Shown piece after piece: positions 9,049-18,817 of a DNA stretch of 64,000 nt. The DNA lies in the NCBI RefSeq assembly GCF_030541005.1, contig NZ_JASSVM010000002.1, positions 62,001 to 126,000 of the forward strand, written 5' to 3'. The position numbers were made by a program, and so were the translations under genes. Position 1 is the stretch's first letter. Each line of letters starts with the position of its first letter. The notes below the pieces were generated by a model that was not told the origin of the DNA, made no database searches, and saw only the letters and a list, made by a program, of their open reading frames with translations. Origin of the DNA: Marinobacter sp. SS5-14b (lineage in GTDB: Bacteria > Pseudomonadota > Gammaproteobacteria > Pseudomonadales > Oleiphilaceae).

Positions 9049-10350
9049 ATGTGGTTCCGAAGTAAACCAGGCAAGAATCAGAAAACACCGGTCGGCGAAA
9101 GCCGGGCTAGACCTCAGGTGGAAAGCAACCTGCAGAGGGTGCGTATTCCCGTTGATTTGCTGCAGACGGGCATGCGTGTGGTCAAACTGGACCGGCCCTG
9201 GACTGACGTACCCCTGTTGTTCCAGGGTTTCACCCTTGCAACCAGCCAGGAGGCGCAGGTTCTTCGCCAATACTGCACCTGGGTGGTGGTGGAAGACGAC
9301 GAAGAGCGCCTGGCCCCCGTGCTCAGCCAGATCCCCCTGCTTAAACAACGAACCACCGAGCCGCTTTCAGAAACCCGCACACTGGACCAGGAACTTCCCC
9401 GCGCCGCAGAAAGCTGGAGCCGCACCCAGGCCTTTGTCGAAAAAGTCATCCACGACATCGAGCAGCACAACGATCTGGAGCTGGGCGTGGCGCGCCCGCT
9501 CATTCGCGCCTGTGTCGAGAGCGTCAAAGCCAACGCCAGCGCCATGCTCTGGATGACCCGCATCAAAAACAGAGATGCGTACACCGCAGAACACTGCCTT
9601 CGTGTGGCCATTTTTACCGTCGCGTTCGCGCGGTTTTTGGGCATGCCGGATGAAGATCTGGAAATTGCCGGGATGTGCGGCCTTCTGCATGACATTGGCA
9701 AGCTCAAGGTGCCCGGAACCATCCTGAACAAACCGGGGCCGCTGACGCCTGAAGAGCACGCTATTATGCGGCAGCACACCACAAGGGGCCATGATCTGCT
9801 CAATCAGGATGCCGATCTGGACCCCATCATTCGCGATGTCAGCCTGCACCATCATGAACGCATCGACGGAAAAGGTTACCCGAGGCAACTGCCGGAGTGG
9901 CAGATCAGCCGTTTTGCGCGCCTGGTATCCATTGTGGACTCCTATGATGCCATCACCAGTGATCGCTGCTACCGGGATGGCCGATCTCCGGCGGATGCCG
10001 TCCGGATTCTCTACAAAAACCGGGGGCAGCAGTTTGATACCGACATGGTAGAGGCCTTCATAAGGATGATCGGCATCTACCCGCCAGGCAGTCTGGTGGA
10101 ACTGAATACCGGTGAGGTTGCGCTGGTGATCAGTACGCATCCGGGACGCAAGCTGACACCGAAAATTGAAATTGTTCTGGGCACCGACAAGCAGCCGGTC
10201 ATGCCCCGTATTCTTGACCTTGGCAAACAAACCGCCGAAGATTCACCAACTCGGGAAATCCACTCGCCGCTGCCCGACGGCGCATACGGCATTGCCCTTC
10301 ATGACCGCATACGGCAATTAATCGAAAAGCCTGTTACAGATGACTCATGA
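9049..10350 (+). CDS. HD-GYP c-di-GMP phosphodiesterase with DUF3391
   Basis: Cytoplasmic 433-residue phosphodiesterase. Residues about 25-150 form the DUF3391 domain common in such proteins (RVRIPVDLLQTGMRVVKLDRPW). Residues about 165-350 are the HD-GYP domain with EHCLRVAIF, LLHDIGKLK, HHERIDGKGYP and the conserved SIVDSYDAITSDR. All metal ligands and the GYP motif are present, so hydrolysis of c-di-GMP is likely. The stop overlaps by 11 bp the start of a GGDEF-EAL gene, giving a two-gene c-di-GMP unit. Confidence 0.92.
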   Translation: MWFRSKPGKNQKTPVGESRARPQVESNLQRVRIPVDLLQTGMRVVKLDRPWTDVPLLFQGFTLATSQEAQVLRQYCTWVVVEDDEERLAPVLSQIPLLKQRTTEPLSETRTLDQELPRAAESWSRTQAFVEKVIHDIEQHNDLELGVARPLIRACVESVKANASAMLWMTRIKNRDAYTAEHCLRVAIFTVAFARFLGMPDEDLEIAGMCGLLHDIGKLKVPGTILNKPGPLTPEEHAIMRQHTTRGHDLLNQDADLDPIIRDVSLHHHERIDGKGYPRQLPEWQISRFARLVSIVDSYDAITSDRCYRDGRSPADAVRILYKNRGQQFDTDMVEAFIRMIGIYPPGSLVELNTGEVALVISTHPGRKLTPKIEIVLGTDKQPVMPRILDLGKQTAEDSPTREIHSPLPDGAYGIALHDRIRQLIEKPVTDDS

Positions 10351-12670
10351 TCGGAAGGAACCTGCCGTTAAACCCTTGGAGACCACCAAGGTAAACCCGG
10401 AGCAAAGCGTGCCCCAACCAACCATGAAGCTTGTGGTGCGTGTCCTGATGAGCCCGGTCTTCCCGGCGTTCATTTTTCTGGTTTTTCTGGCGGTGGCCTG
10501 GACACTCCGGGCAGGCCTGATTCAACAAGACACCCATCAGATACAGACCAACCTGAGCAACGAAGCCCGGGCGCTGACCAATAACCTCGAACGGGAATTC
10601 ATGGTCCATGTGGATGCCATCGGGCGAATGGCGAGACGGATGCACGCTGACCCGGACACCACTGAGGACCTCTGGCGCAACGATGCCCGCAATTACCTGA
10701 AGGATTTTGGCGTTTATCAGGCCATTGAGTGGGTAGACCAAAACTACATTATTCGCTGGCTCGAGCCGCTGACGGACAACCAGGATGTCATCGGCTACAA
10801 CGTCGCCTTTAACAACCAGAGACGACAGGCTCTGGAACAGGCCGCCACCTCTGGTCAGTACGATCTTTCCGGAATCATCGACTTGCGCCAGGGCGGCAAA
10901 GGCATGGTGATCTACTATCCGGTTGGCGAGGGTGCGGAGAACAACGGCTTTATTGCTGGAGTGTTCCGGATGGAGGTCCTTACTGAACAGCTCCTGACCA
11001 ACCGCATTCTCGGGCAGTTCCAGATTGAAATACTCCACCGGGGCCAGGCCGGATACCTGCTCAATGCTTCAGCCGATGTCGACGCTTCTTTCAGCCACTC
11101 CGTAGCCGTCAACCTTCCCACCCTGAACTGGCAGCTGACGCTTCGTCCCACCAGGGCCTGGGTGGAAAACCAGCGAAGTAACTGGCCGACCATGATCCTC
11201 GTCAGCCTTTTGCTGATGGGGCTGTTGACCAGCCTGACCACGCTGCTGGTTCAGCTGATCCTTAAACGTAATCAGGCACTGCTGAGAACCCGGCGTGAAC
11301 TTGAACGGGAGATCGATCAGCGAGTTGCCGTTCAGGTCGACCTGGAGCGCCTGGAATCCACAGACACCCTGACCGGACTGGCAAATCGCCGGTTCTTCAT
11401 GGAAGACCTGGCGCACACCCTGAGCATTGCCGACCGACAGATGCGCCAGGTGGCGATGGTGATGATTGATCTGGACCGCTTCCAGATGCTGAACGACACC
11501 CTGGGCCACCAGTTTGGCGACGAGTTGTTGATCAAGGTCTCTGAAAGGCTGAACGGGCTCAGTACGGAAAGCATTCTGGTGGCCTATTCCGGCGGCGATG
11601 AATTCATGATCTGCCAGCAACAGATGGAAGACATCGACGATGTCATACACCTGCTGGGCCAGATAAAACAGTGCTTTGCCGTGCCGTTCGACGTACAAGG
11701 CCAGGCGCACAGCATCACCGCCACCATGGGCGTGGCGGTGTATCCACAGAGCGGCCATGATGCCGACACCTTGTTGCGCAATGCCGACGTGGCCCTGTAC
11801 CGGGCCAAAGAGCAAGGCCGCAACACCTATCAGTTCTATACCGAAGGCATGCAGGAACGGGAAGTGATGCGGCTGGAGCTGGACAAGGACCTGCACCACG
11901 CCCTGGCCAATGACGAGTTTGTGCTCTATTACCAACCCCAGCTGAACCTCGATACCGGCGAAATCAACAGCGTGGAAGCGCTTATCCGCTGGCAGCACCC
12001 CCGCCGTGGACTGTTACCACCGATTGAGTTCATTCCTCTGGCGGAAGAAAGCGGTCGAATTACCGAGATCGGCCGCTGGGTGGTACTGGCAGCCTGTCGC
12101 CAGCTCGCCCGATGGAAAGGCACCCCGTGCGACCACCTGCGGATTGCGGTCAATCTGTCTGGCCGGGAACTGGACGATGTCACGCTCGTGGACCATGTGC
12201 GGGATGCACTGACCAGCGAGAATGTCGACCCCGGTAAGCTGGAGCTGGAGCTGACGGAAGAGATCTTCATCCAGAACATCGAGCACAACCGCAACCAGTT
12301 ATCCCAGCTGCACCAGCTGGGCACCCATCTGGCGATTGATGATTTCGGCGTGGGCTACTCTTCGCTCGGGTACCTGAGGGATTTCCCGGTCGACATGTTG
12401 AAAATTGACCGGTCGTTCATCACGGATGTGACCGTGCGCCATGATGATGCAGTCATTACCCGTGCGGTGATCAACCTTGCCCATAACCTCGGGATTCAGG
12501 TTGTGGCGGAAGGCGTGGAAACCGAGGATCAGCTGAATTTTCTGAAGGCGCACCGCTGCAATCTGGCTCAGGGTTATCTGATCAGCCGGCCGATTCCCGT
12601 CAAGGATCTGGAGCAGGCGGTAGCCGAGGGCACGCTGTTTACCGGGCAGAATGTGGGCTCTGAATTGTAA
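10340..12670 (+). CDS. CHASE-GGDEF-EAL bifunctional c-di-GMP protein
   Basis: A 776-residue inner-membrane protein. A helix at about 35-55 and another at about 290-315 enclose a periplasmic CHASE-like sensor domain. The GGDEF domain (about 335-500) starts at TDTLTGLANRR and keeps the SGGDEF motif. The EAL domain (about 515-765) keeps VEALIRWQHP, ELTEEIF, DDFGVGYSSL and VVAEGVET, so both activities could be intact. No RxxD inhibitory site is seen before GGDEF. The ATG overlaps the HD-GYP gene, so the two are almost certainly co-translated. Confidence 0.92.
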   Translation: MTHDRKEPAVKPLETTKVNPEQSVPQPTMKLVVRVLMSPVFPAFIFLVFLAVAWTLRAGLIQQDTHQIQTNLSNEARALTNNLEREFMVHVDAIGRMARRMHADPDTTEDLWRNDARNYLKDFGVYQAIEWVDQNYIIRWLEPLTDNQDVIGYNVAFNNQRRQALEQAATSGQYDLSGIIDLRQGGKGMVIYYPVGEGAENNGFIAGVFRMEVLTEQLLTNRILGQFQIEILHRGQAGYLLNASADVDASFSHSVAVNLPTLNWQLTLRPTRAWVENQRSNWPTMILVSLLLMGLLTSLTTLLVQLILKRNQALLRTRRELEREIDQRVAVQVDLERLESTDTLTGLANRRFFMEDLAHTLSIADRQMRQVAMVMIDLDRFQMLNDTLGHQFGDELLIKVSERLNGLSTESILVAYSGGDEFMICQQQMEDIDDVIHLLGQIKQCFAVPFDVQGQAHSITATMGVAVYPQSGHDADTLLRNADVALYRAKEQGRNTYQFYTEGMQEREVMRLELDKDLHHALANDEFVLYYQPQLNLDTGEINSVEALIRWQHPRRGLLPPIEFIPLAEESGRITEIGRWVVLAACRQLARWKGTPCDHLRIAVNLSGRELDDVTLVDHVRDALTSENVDPGKLELELTEEIFIQNIEHNRNQLSQLHQLGTHLAIDDFGVGYSSLGYLRDFPVDMLKIDRSFITDVTVRHDDAVITRAVINLAHNLGIQVVAEGVETEDQLNFLKAHRCNLAQGYLISRPIPVKDLEQAVAEGTLFTGQNVGSEL

Positions 12671-12723
12671 TCGCTGTAGTGGGACCGCACACTTAGCGGT
12701 CATTCTTTCGTTGAGTGTAGGTT

Positions 12724-13044
12724 ATGTCGTCCAGGTATTTGTCTGCGGAGCAGGATGCGAAGCTTCGCCGCTGGGAGCGGTGGAATCGCAATTATTTTGT
12801 CTTTGCGTTTGTGGCGTTGATTGTGGTGCTGGTGTTCAGCAGTCAGCTGGGGATTTCTTCCGGCGATGACTGGGGGTCGCTGGGGGTGTTGCTGGCGTTG
12901 CTGGTGGCGCCGATTGTTGTGCTTCAGCTTCGGCTTCGGTGTCCGGCTTGTGGCGAGAAGATCGGCTGGCAGGCAAAGCTGATGGCGCCGGATCAGTGTA
13001 AGTCTTGTGGTGTGTTTCTTCGCTCTAAGAATTCCTCTTCTTGA
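12724..13044 (+). CDS. Small membrane protein with C-terminal zinc ribbon
   Basis: A 106-residue protein with two hydrophobic segments (about 27-44 and 53-70) and a cytoplasmic tail carrying CPAC and CKSC, a four-Cys zinc ribbon. It is not a family I can name. The codons end strongly in G or T (12841-12960 holds 50 G and 25 C by hand count), unlike genes a few kb away; this is part of a skewed zone around repeat R1. It lies 53 bp after the GGDEF-EAL gene and just before a MerR-type promoter. Confidence 0.6.
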   Translation: MSSRYLSAEQDAKLRRWERWNRNYFVFAFVALIVVLVFSSQLGISSGDDWGSLGVLLALLVAPIVVLQLRLRCPACGEKIGWQAKLMAPDQCKSCGVFLRSKNSSS

Positions 13045-13062
13045 TTTCTTTTCCTGAAACCT

Positions 13063-13094
13063 TTGACCTGTGAGTTGGTCACAGGTTTTAGTCT
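13063..13094 (+). promoter_or_regulatory. MerR-type promoter of the copper operon
   Basis: TTGACC (13063-13068) is followed after a 20-bp spacer by TAGTCT (13089-13094). The spacer holds the perfect dyad ACCTGTGA (13066-13073) and TCACAGGT (13079-13086). An overlong spacer with the dyad starting in the -35 is the known design of CueR/MerR-activated promoters. It would drive merR-copA, with repeat R1 inside the transcribed leader of about 190 nt. Confidence 0.72.
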
Positions 13095-13118
13095 ATCCTT
13101 CAACCTAGCGAGTTTGCC

Positions 13119-13231
13119 GTGCTGGCACGGGGGTAGCCCTTCCGAAAACCGCTGCCAGTACATCCATGTACGCTTGTCTCCGCCATCCATGGCTACGAAC
13201 ATTTTCGGAAGGGCTACCCCCGCACCAGCAC
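13119..13231 (-). repeat. Structured palindromic repeat R1
   Basis: Outer arms 13119-13148 and 13202-13231 pair over 30 bp with two mismatches. The 53-nt interior holds two hairpins, GTACAT/ATGTAC (13158-13171) and GCCAT/ATGGC (13182-13193). The core reads in the conserved sense on the minus strand. It sits between the MerR-type promoter and the merR start codon, so it should be transcribed in the operon leader. First of eight family members in this window. Confidence 0.9.
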
Positions 13232-13288
13232 TCCGCTGACTTGATTCGTGGATTCAAAACCCTGCTTCCTGAACGCTGGACGTTGCTT

Positions 13289-13726
13289 ATGAAAGTCAAA
13301 GAAATCGCGACCGCCGCCGGGGTTAACCCGGATACCGTCCGGTTCTACACCCGGGAAGGTCTGCTGCGTCCGGTGCGGAATCCGGATAACAACTATCAGC
13401 TTTATGATGCCGAGGATCTGCGGCGGTTGCGGTTTGCCCGGAAGGCGCGGCAGCTGGGTTTTTCGTTGCCGGAGATCCGGCAGATTCTGGAGCAGGCGGA
13501 TGACCATCATTCACCCTGCCCCATGGTGCGGGATGTGTTTACGCAGCGGCTGGCGGAGGTTGAGCGGGAGATTGCGGAGTTGCAGTTGTTGCGCAAGCGG
13601 ATGGTGTCGGCGTTGTCGGCCTGGCAGGAGATGCCGGATGGGACGCCGGACGGGCATACGATTTGTCGGTTGATCGAGCATTGGGATGATCCTTCTGCCG
13701 GGTCTTGCTGTGGGAGTAGTGAGTGA
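13289..13726 (+). CDS. MerR-family metal-responsive regulator
   Basis: A 145-residue MerR activator; start set at [12 protein letters not shown] because the frame extending back to 13166 runs through repeat R1. The helix-turn-helix region (about 1-70) includes [14 protein letters not shown], followed by a dimer helix. Candidate metal ligands are the Cys in HHSPCPM, the Cys in HTICRL and the C-terminal CC in SCCGSSE, an arrangement closer to soft-metal sensors than to oxidative-stress sensors. It overlaps copA by 4 bp and probably activates its own operon from the promoter at 13063. The metal is inferred from the neighbour to be Cu(I) or Ag(I). Confidence 0.82.
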   Translation: MKVKEIATAAGVNPDTVRFYTREGLLRPVRNPDNNYQLYDAEDLRRLRFARKARQLGFSLPEIRQILEQADDHHSPCPMVRDVFTQRLAEVEREIAELQLLRKRMVSALSAWQEMPDGTPDGHTICRLIEHWDDPSAGSCCGSSE

Positions 13727-16329
13727 TGGGTGAAGCACCGGTTCTGAGAACAGCACTGTCGATTTCCGGGGCGTCTTGTCAGGGGTGTGCGAAGAAGATT
13801 CGCAATGCCCTGGAGCCGTTGGCCGGTAGTACCGAGCTGGTTGAGGTGAATCTCGAGGCACAGACGGTGGCCCTGCCTGAGGGCGTGGATGTGGCCGAGG
13901 CGGCGCGGATTGTGACGGAGACGGGGTATCCGGCAGAGGCCATTGCCGAGCCGGGGGCGGAGTCCGGCAGCTGTTGTGCGTCGAAGAAAACCACGTCCTG
14001 CTGTAGCAGCAAGGCGCAGGAAGAAACCCACAAGCCGGATGAGCCGGCAGCAGAGGCTGCGAGCGCAACTGAGGTGCCGGCCGATGGCGATGCGGTGGTG
14101 TTGGCGGTGACCGGGGCGACCTGTGCGTCTTGTGTGAATTCTATCGAGAACGCCCTGATGTCGGTGCCCGGGGTAACCCATGCCCATATGAACCTGGCGG
14201 ATAACACCGCCACCGCCAGCGGAGATGCCGACCCGCAGGCGCTGGTTAATGCGGTGGAGAGCGCCGGTTACGGCGCGCGGGTGATTGAAGACCCGGATGC
14301 GGCAGACGATCGCAAGCAGGAAGAGGACAAGAAGCAGTACAAGGTGCTGCTGGTGAAGATGGCCATCAGTCTGGGGCTGGGCCTTGGGCTGATGATCTGG
14401 GGCATGGGCTTCGGGTCGATGATGGTGACCGAGGCCAATCAGCTTACCTGGATCAACCTGGGTGTTCTCACCCTGGGGGTGATGATTGCCACCGGCGGGC
14501 ATTTCTATACCGGGGCCTGGAAGGCGTTCAAACACCATAACGCCAATATGGACACGCTGATTGCCCTGGGTACCGGTACCGCCTGGCTGTATTCGATGGT
14601 GGTGGCCAGTGTGCCGGAGGCGCTGCCGGAGATGGCGCGGCATGTGTATTTTGAGGCCTCGGCGATGATTATCGGCCTGATCAACCTGGGCCAGGCGCTG
14701 GAGCTGCGGGCCAAGGGCAAGACCTCGGAGGCGGTGCGCCGGCTGCTGGATTTGCGGGCAAAGACGGCCCGGGTGATCCGCGATGGCCAGGAGCAGGACA
14801 TTCCGGTGGAAGACGTGCAGAAAGGCGATCGCATCCGGGTACGCCCGGGCGAGAAGCTGCCGGTGGACGGGGTGATTGCCGAGGGCTCCACCCGTATCGA
14901 TGAAAGCATGCTGACCGGTGAGCCCATGCCGGTGAGCAAGGGCGAAGGCGATGAGGTCTCCGCCGGTACCCTGAACACCCACGGCTCCATTATCTATGAA
15001 GCCACCCGGGTAGGCAGCGAGACCGCGCTGGCGCAGATCATCAAGCTGGTGAAGAAGGCCCAGGGCTCGAAGCCCGCCATTGGCCGGTTGGCGGACAAGA
15101 TTTCTTCGGTGTTTGTGCCCTCGGTGATGCTGATTGCCGTGGTGTCGGCGCTGGTCTGGTACAACGTCGGGCCGGAGCCGGCGGTGGTGCACATGATGGT
15201 GGCTGCCACCACGGTGCTGATCATCGCCTGCCCCTGTGCATTAGGCCTGGCCACGCCCATGTCGGTGATGGTGGGTGTTGGCAAGGCGGCGGAATACGGC
15301 GCGTTGATTCGCCAGGGCGATGCCCTGCAGACCGCCGGCAAGATTGACCTGGTGATTCTGGACAAGACCGGCACCATCACCCAAGGCCATCCGGCGGTGA
15401 CCCGGGTGCATGCGGTCGATGGCGATGAAAGCCGGTTGCTGGCGCTGGCTGCCGGGCTGGAGCAGCATTCCGAGCATCCTTTAGCGGAGGCGATTCTGGC
15501 GCGTGCCAAAGAAGATGAGGTCTCCGTGGAAGCCGTCACCGGCTTTGAAGCGTTGAACGGCAAAGGTGTTCAAGGTGAATTTAACGGCGAAACAGTGCGC
15601 CTGGGTAACCGGCGCTGGCTGGAAGCCGAAGGGCTGTCTGTAGACGCCCTGAATGAAGCCGCCCAAGCCATTACCCGGGAAGCCGGCACACCGCTGTTCC
15701 TCGCATCAGGGCAACAAGTGCTGGGTGTTATCGGCGTGGCCGATGCCATCAAACCGGATTCCGAAGCCGCTATCCGGCGACTACACGACGCCGGCATCAA
15801 GGTGATGATGGTCACCGGTGATGTCGACGCCACCGCCAAAGCCATTGCGGCCAAGGCTGGCATCGATGACTACCGGGCCGAGGTGCTGCCCGAGGACAAG
15901 GCCGAGGTGGTGAGCGAAATGCGGGGCAAAGGCTACACCGTGGCCATGGTCGGCGATGGCATCAACGATGCCCCGGCACTGGCGGCGGCCGATGTCGGCT
16001 TTGCCATCGGCACCGGTACCGATGTGGCCATTGAAAGCGCATCGATCACCCTGATGCGCGGCTCCCTGCACGGGGTACCGGACGCTATCGAGATCTCCCG
16101 GGCGACGGTGAAGAACATTCACCAGAACCTGTTCGGCGCCTTCATCTATAACTCCTTGGGTATTCCGGTGGCTGCGGGCCTGCTCTACCCTGTCTGGGGC
16201 ATCCTGATGAGTCCGATCCTGGCCGGCGCCGCCATGTCACTGTCGTCGGTCACCGTGGTGACCAACGCCAACCGGCTGCGGTTGTTCAAAAGCAGCCATA
16301 AACCGGCACAGAATGAGGAGCGGAACTGA
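13723..16329 (+). CDS. copA: Copper-exporting P1B-type ATPase
   Basis: An 868-residue heavy-metal efflux ATPase. Two N-terminal HMA domains are present, with motifs [11 protein letters not shown] and [11 protein letters not shown]. Between them is an unusual Cys-rich linker ([14 protein letters not shown], about residues 82-96). Transmembrane metal motif CPC occurs in [13 protein letters not shown], the phosphorylation site is DKTGTITQG, the hinge [10 protein letters not shown], and the HP locus [11 protein letters not shown] plus HMA domains indicate Cu(I)/Ag(I) export. The first kilobase is G-rich and shades into ordinary codon use by about 15.5 kb. It overlaps both neighbours by 4 and 1 bp. 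Confidence 0.92.
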   Translation: MMGEAPVLRTALSISGASCQGCAKKIRNALEPLAGSTELVEVNLEAQTVALPEGVDVAEAARIVTETGYPAEAIAEPGAESGSCCASKKTTSCCSSKAQEETHKPDEPAAEAASATEVPADGDAVVLAVTGATCASCVNSIENALMSVPGVTHAHMNLADNTATASGDADPQALVNAVESAGYGARVIEDPDAADDRKQEEDKKQYKVLLVKMAISLGLGLGLMIWGMGFGSMMVTEANQLTWINLGVLTLGVMIATGGHFYTGAWKAFKHHNANMDTLIALGTGTAWLYSMVVASVPEALPEMARHVYFEASAMIIGLINLGQALELRAKGKTSEAVRRLLDLRAKTARVIRDGQEQDIPVEDVQKGDRIRVRPGEKLPVDGVIAEGSTRIDESMLTGEPMPVSKGEGDEVSAGTLNTHGSIIYEATRVGSETALAQIIKLVKKAQGSKPAIGRLADKISSVFVPSVMLIAVVSALVWYNVGPEPAVVHMMVAATTVLIIACPCALGLATPMSVMVGVGKAAEYGALIRQGDALQTAGKIDLVILDKTGTITQGHPAVTRVHAVDGDESRLLALAAGLEQHSEHPLAEAILARAKEDEVSVEAVTGFEALNGKGVQGEFNGETVRLGNRRWLEAEGLSVDALNEAAQAITREAGTPLFLASGQQVLGVIGVADAIKPDSEAAIRRLHDAGIKVMMVTGDVDATAKAIAAKAGIDDYRAEVLPEDKAEVVSEMRGKGYTVAMVGDGINDAPALAAADVGFAIGTGTDVAIESASITLMRGSLHGVPDAIEISRATVKNIHQNLFGAFIYNSLGIPVAAGLLYPVWGILMSPILAGAAMSLSSVTVVTNANRLRLFKSSHKPAQNEERN

Positions 16330-16442
16330 TGGAAACATTCCTGGTCAACGCTGGAGGGCTTGCCCTTATGGCCGCCATTGTCTGGTGGTTCTGGCTTTCC
16401 GGCTCCGGCAAAAGCGCCGCTGATAATAAACACCACCACTGA
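16329..16442 (+). CDS. 37-residue membrane peptide with His-rich tail after copA
   Basis: The ATG shares its A with the copA stop (TGATG), so translation is probably coupled. The peptide begins [14 protein letters not shown], has one hydrophobic helix (about 4-24, including AAIVWWFWLSG) and ends in NKHHH. Size, position and the metal-binding tail suggest a small accessory subunit of the copper exporter; this is inferred. It is followed after 10 bp by the DUF411 gene. Confidence 0.65.
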   Translation: METFLVNAGGLALMAAIVWWFWLSGSGKSAADNKHHH

Positions 16443-16452
16443 GGTAACCGCC

Positions 16453-16902
16453 ATGAAAAGATTTACCCTGGCCTTTGGCCTGATGGCCGCTATGGGCTTT
16501 TCCACGACCGCACTGGCCGGCGGCGCGGCCCAGAACATCCATGTTTACAAGTCACCCACCTGCGGCTGTTGTGGCGACTGGATTGACCATCTGGAAGAGA
16601 ACGGCTTCGAGGTGACCGCCACCAACAGCAACGACATGGGCCGGGTCAAAGCCGATGCCGGACTGATTGCCGGGTTGGGCAGCTGTCATACCGCCTTCAT
16701 CGGCGACTACGTGATTGAAGGCCATGTGCCGGCGGACGACATCAAACGGTTGCTGGCGGAAGCACCCAAGGCCACCGGCCTGAGCGTGCCCGGTATGCCG
16801 GCGGGCTCCCCGGGTATGGAAATGGGCGATCGAAAAGACCATTACAAGGTGATCCTGTTTAACGAACAGGGACAAACCCGGGTGTTCGCCGAACACAACT
16901 GA
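16453..16902 (+). CDS. Exported DUF411 metal-binding protein
   Basis: A 149-residue periplasmic protein. Signal peptide MKRFTLAFGLMAAMGFSTTALA with cleavage after ALA, then the DUF411 fold with CGCC (SPTCGCCGDWIDHLEENGF) and the conserved GSCHTAFIGDYVIEGHVPADDI. A Met-rich stretch follows (PGMPAGSPGMEMGD). DUF411 proteins commonly accompany copper resistance genes and are thought to bind copper. Last gene of the operon; a hairpin follows at 16918. Confidence 0.88.
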   Translation: MKRFTLAFGLMAAMGFSTTALAGGAAQNIHVYKSPTCGCCGDWIDHLEENGFEVTATNSNDMGRVKADAGLIAGLGSCHTAFIGDYVIEGHVPADDIKRLLAEAPKATGLSVPGMPAGSPGMEMGDRKDHYKVILFNEQGQTRVFAEHN

Positions 16903-16917
16903 TCGACAGAGCCGTGG

Positions 16918-16937
16918 GTGGAGCCTCAGGGCTCCAC
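16918..16937 (+). terminator. Hairpin after the copper operon
   Basis: GTGGAGCC and GGCTCCAC pair perfectly (8 bp) around a 4-nt loop. The T run (16951-16956) starts 13 nt later, so it is not a textbook intrinsic terminator, but it is the only candidate end for the merR-copA-DUF411 transcript. Confidence 0.5.
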
Positions 16938-17026
16938 TAAAATCTGCCTATTTTTTCTACACAGAAGTGGGCGCCGTGTTCTATGATTGAGCCATAACCC
17001 GGAAGTCAGTCTGGCAAGGACACATT

Positions 17027-18745
17027 TTGAGCCTCAAAACCCGAATCCTGAGTCTTGTAGCGGTACTGATCGTCATTTCTGCCTCGGCATCCTGGCTTGC
17101 CTATAGGGAGCTGTCAGAAGACATCATCGAGCGCTGGGGGCAACAGGTTGCAGAAATCCAGGTGCGCTATGACAGTGCCCGCCTGCTGCAGTCACTGGAA
17201 CGGGAAATTGGCCTGGCCCGGCAAATGTCGCAATCCTCCGCCTTGATCCAATGGGCCAAAAACCCCGACGACAGCGGCCTGACCACCGAAGCCGTGCGCC
17301 AGATGGAAAGCTTCCGGACTAATTTCCGGGATAACAGCTACTTTGTCGCACTCAGAAGTAACGGCCATTACTACTACAACAACGCGGAAAACGAGTTTGC
17401 AGACAACCAGTTCCGCTATGTGCTGGACTCCGAAAAACCGGAGGACGCCTGGTTCTTTCAACTGATCGAAGAAGGCCGGGACTTCCACCTCAACGTCAAT
17501 CCGGATGAGGAGCTGGGCGTTACCAAGCTGTGGATTGATATGCTAATGCGCGATGAAGACGGCCACATTATCGGCATGGTCGGCAGCGGGCTGAAGCTCG
17601 ATGACTTTCTTCAGGACATCGTGGACATCAATCAGGAAGGCATCACCACACTGTTCGTGGATTACAACGGCGCCATCCAGCTCTACCGTGACCGCAACTA
17701 CATCGATTTTGCCAGCATCATCAAACCGGAAGGCCAGAAGAACACCGTCGCCCTGCTGTTTGATGAAACCCCGGACAAGCAAAAGATTCTGGGCATGCTG
17801 CAAATGCTGAAAAAACGAAACGGCGAAGAAGGCGCGGTTGAGAGCGGCTTTGTCATGGTAGACGGCAAAAAACACCTGGCCGGGGTTGCCTTCCTGCCGG
17901 CTATTGGCTGGTTCGAGATCACCCTGCTGGACCTGAATGCCTTATTGCCCACCAGTTACCTGTGGCCTCTGATCGCCGTTTTCCTGGTCAGCCTGCTGGT
18001 AACCTTGATCTTGTTCCATCTGATTATCCAGTCACGGATTCTGAAACCGGTACTGAGTCTGGAACAGGGCGTACAGCGTTTGCGGGATGGCCGTTTCGAT
18101 CTGCCCTATTTGCCGAAACCGGACAATGAGATTGGCCGGCTGGTCGATCATTTCGAAAAAATGACCACGGCACTGCGTGACACCACCCACGACCTCGAGA
18201 ACAAAGTGGCGCAACGCACTGAAGAGCTGCACAAGCTGGCGCGAATTGACGCCCTCACCGGCCTGAAGAATCGCCGCGGTCTGGACGAAGTCATTGCCAC
18301 CTCTATCCAGAAATCCCAACGGGAAAACAAGGGTTTCGGCCTGATCTGGCTCGACATCGATTACTTCAAAGCCATCAACGACTCCCGTGGCCATCAAGCG
18401 GGGGACGAGATTCTTCGCAATGTTGCGCAATGGCTGAAGACATCGGTACGGCCCTATGACCATCCGGGCCGCTGGGGCGGCGACGAATTCGTGGTGTTGC
18501 TGTCGCCCTGCGATCAAATAACGCTCGAGCAAATCGCCTGCCGCATTCGCGCCAGCGTAGAACAGGAAAGCAAATACACCGGCTCGCCTTTTACGATCAG
18601 TGTGGGCGGGTACTTCTGCAAGCCAGGCGACAGCCTGGACACCATTCTGCGCAATGCCGATCAAGCCCTCTACGAAGCCAAGCACAGTGGTCGCAACCGG
18701 GTCTGTATCCGCACGGCTGATGGCGAAGCGGTTCATACTGCCTGA
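17027..18745 (+). CDS. dCache-HAMP-GGDEF diguanylate cyclase
   Basis: A 572-residue inner-membrane sensor. Helix at about 7-27, a large periplasmic double-Cache-like domain (about 30-305), a second helix at about 308-332, HAMP (about 335-390), a short coiled coil, and GGDEF (about 405-565) beginning at RIDALTGLKNRR. The motif is GGDEF with RPYD five residues upstream, the c-di-GMP inhibitory site. The start is TTG (MSLKTRILSLVAV), the only start that gives a proper first helix. Stands alone in its own transcript. Confidence 0.88.
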   Translation: MSLKTRILSLVAVLIVISASASWLAYRELSEDIIERWGQQVAEIQVRYDSARLLQSLEREIGLARQMSQSSALIQWAKNPDDSGLTTEAVRQMESFRTNFRDNSYFVALRSNGHYYYNNAENEFADNQFRYVLDSEKPEDAWFFQLIEEGRDFHLNVNPDEELGVTKLWIDMLMRDEDGHIIGMVGSGLKLDDFLQDIVDINQEGITTLFVDYNGAIQLYRDRNYIDFASIIKPEGQKNTVALLFDETPDKQKILGMLQMLKKRNGEEGAVESGFVMVDGKKHLAGVAFLPAIGWFEITLLDLNALLPTSYLWPLIAVFLVSLLVTLILFHLIIQSRILKPVLSLEQGVQRLRDGRFDLPYLPKPDNEIGRLVDHFEKMTTALRDTTHDLENKVAQRTEELHKLARIDALTGLKNRRGLDEVIATSIQKSQRENKGFGLIWLDIDYFKAINDSRGHQAGDEILRNVAQWLKTSVRPYDHPGRWGGDEFVVLLSPCDQITLEQIACRIRASVEQESKYTGSPFTISVGGYFCKPGDSLDTILRNADQALYEAKHSGRNRVCIRTADGEAVHTA

Positions 18746-18817
18746 CAAATCTGACTCCCACAGGCAGAACCGTTATACTCCGCAGCATCATCCATTTTAA
18801 GCCCAGGTTACTTCTTC

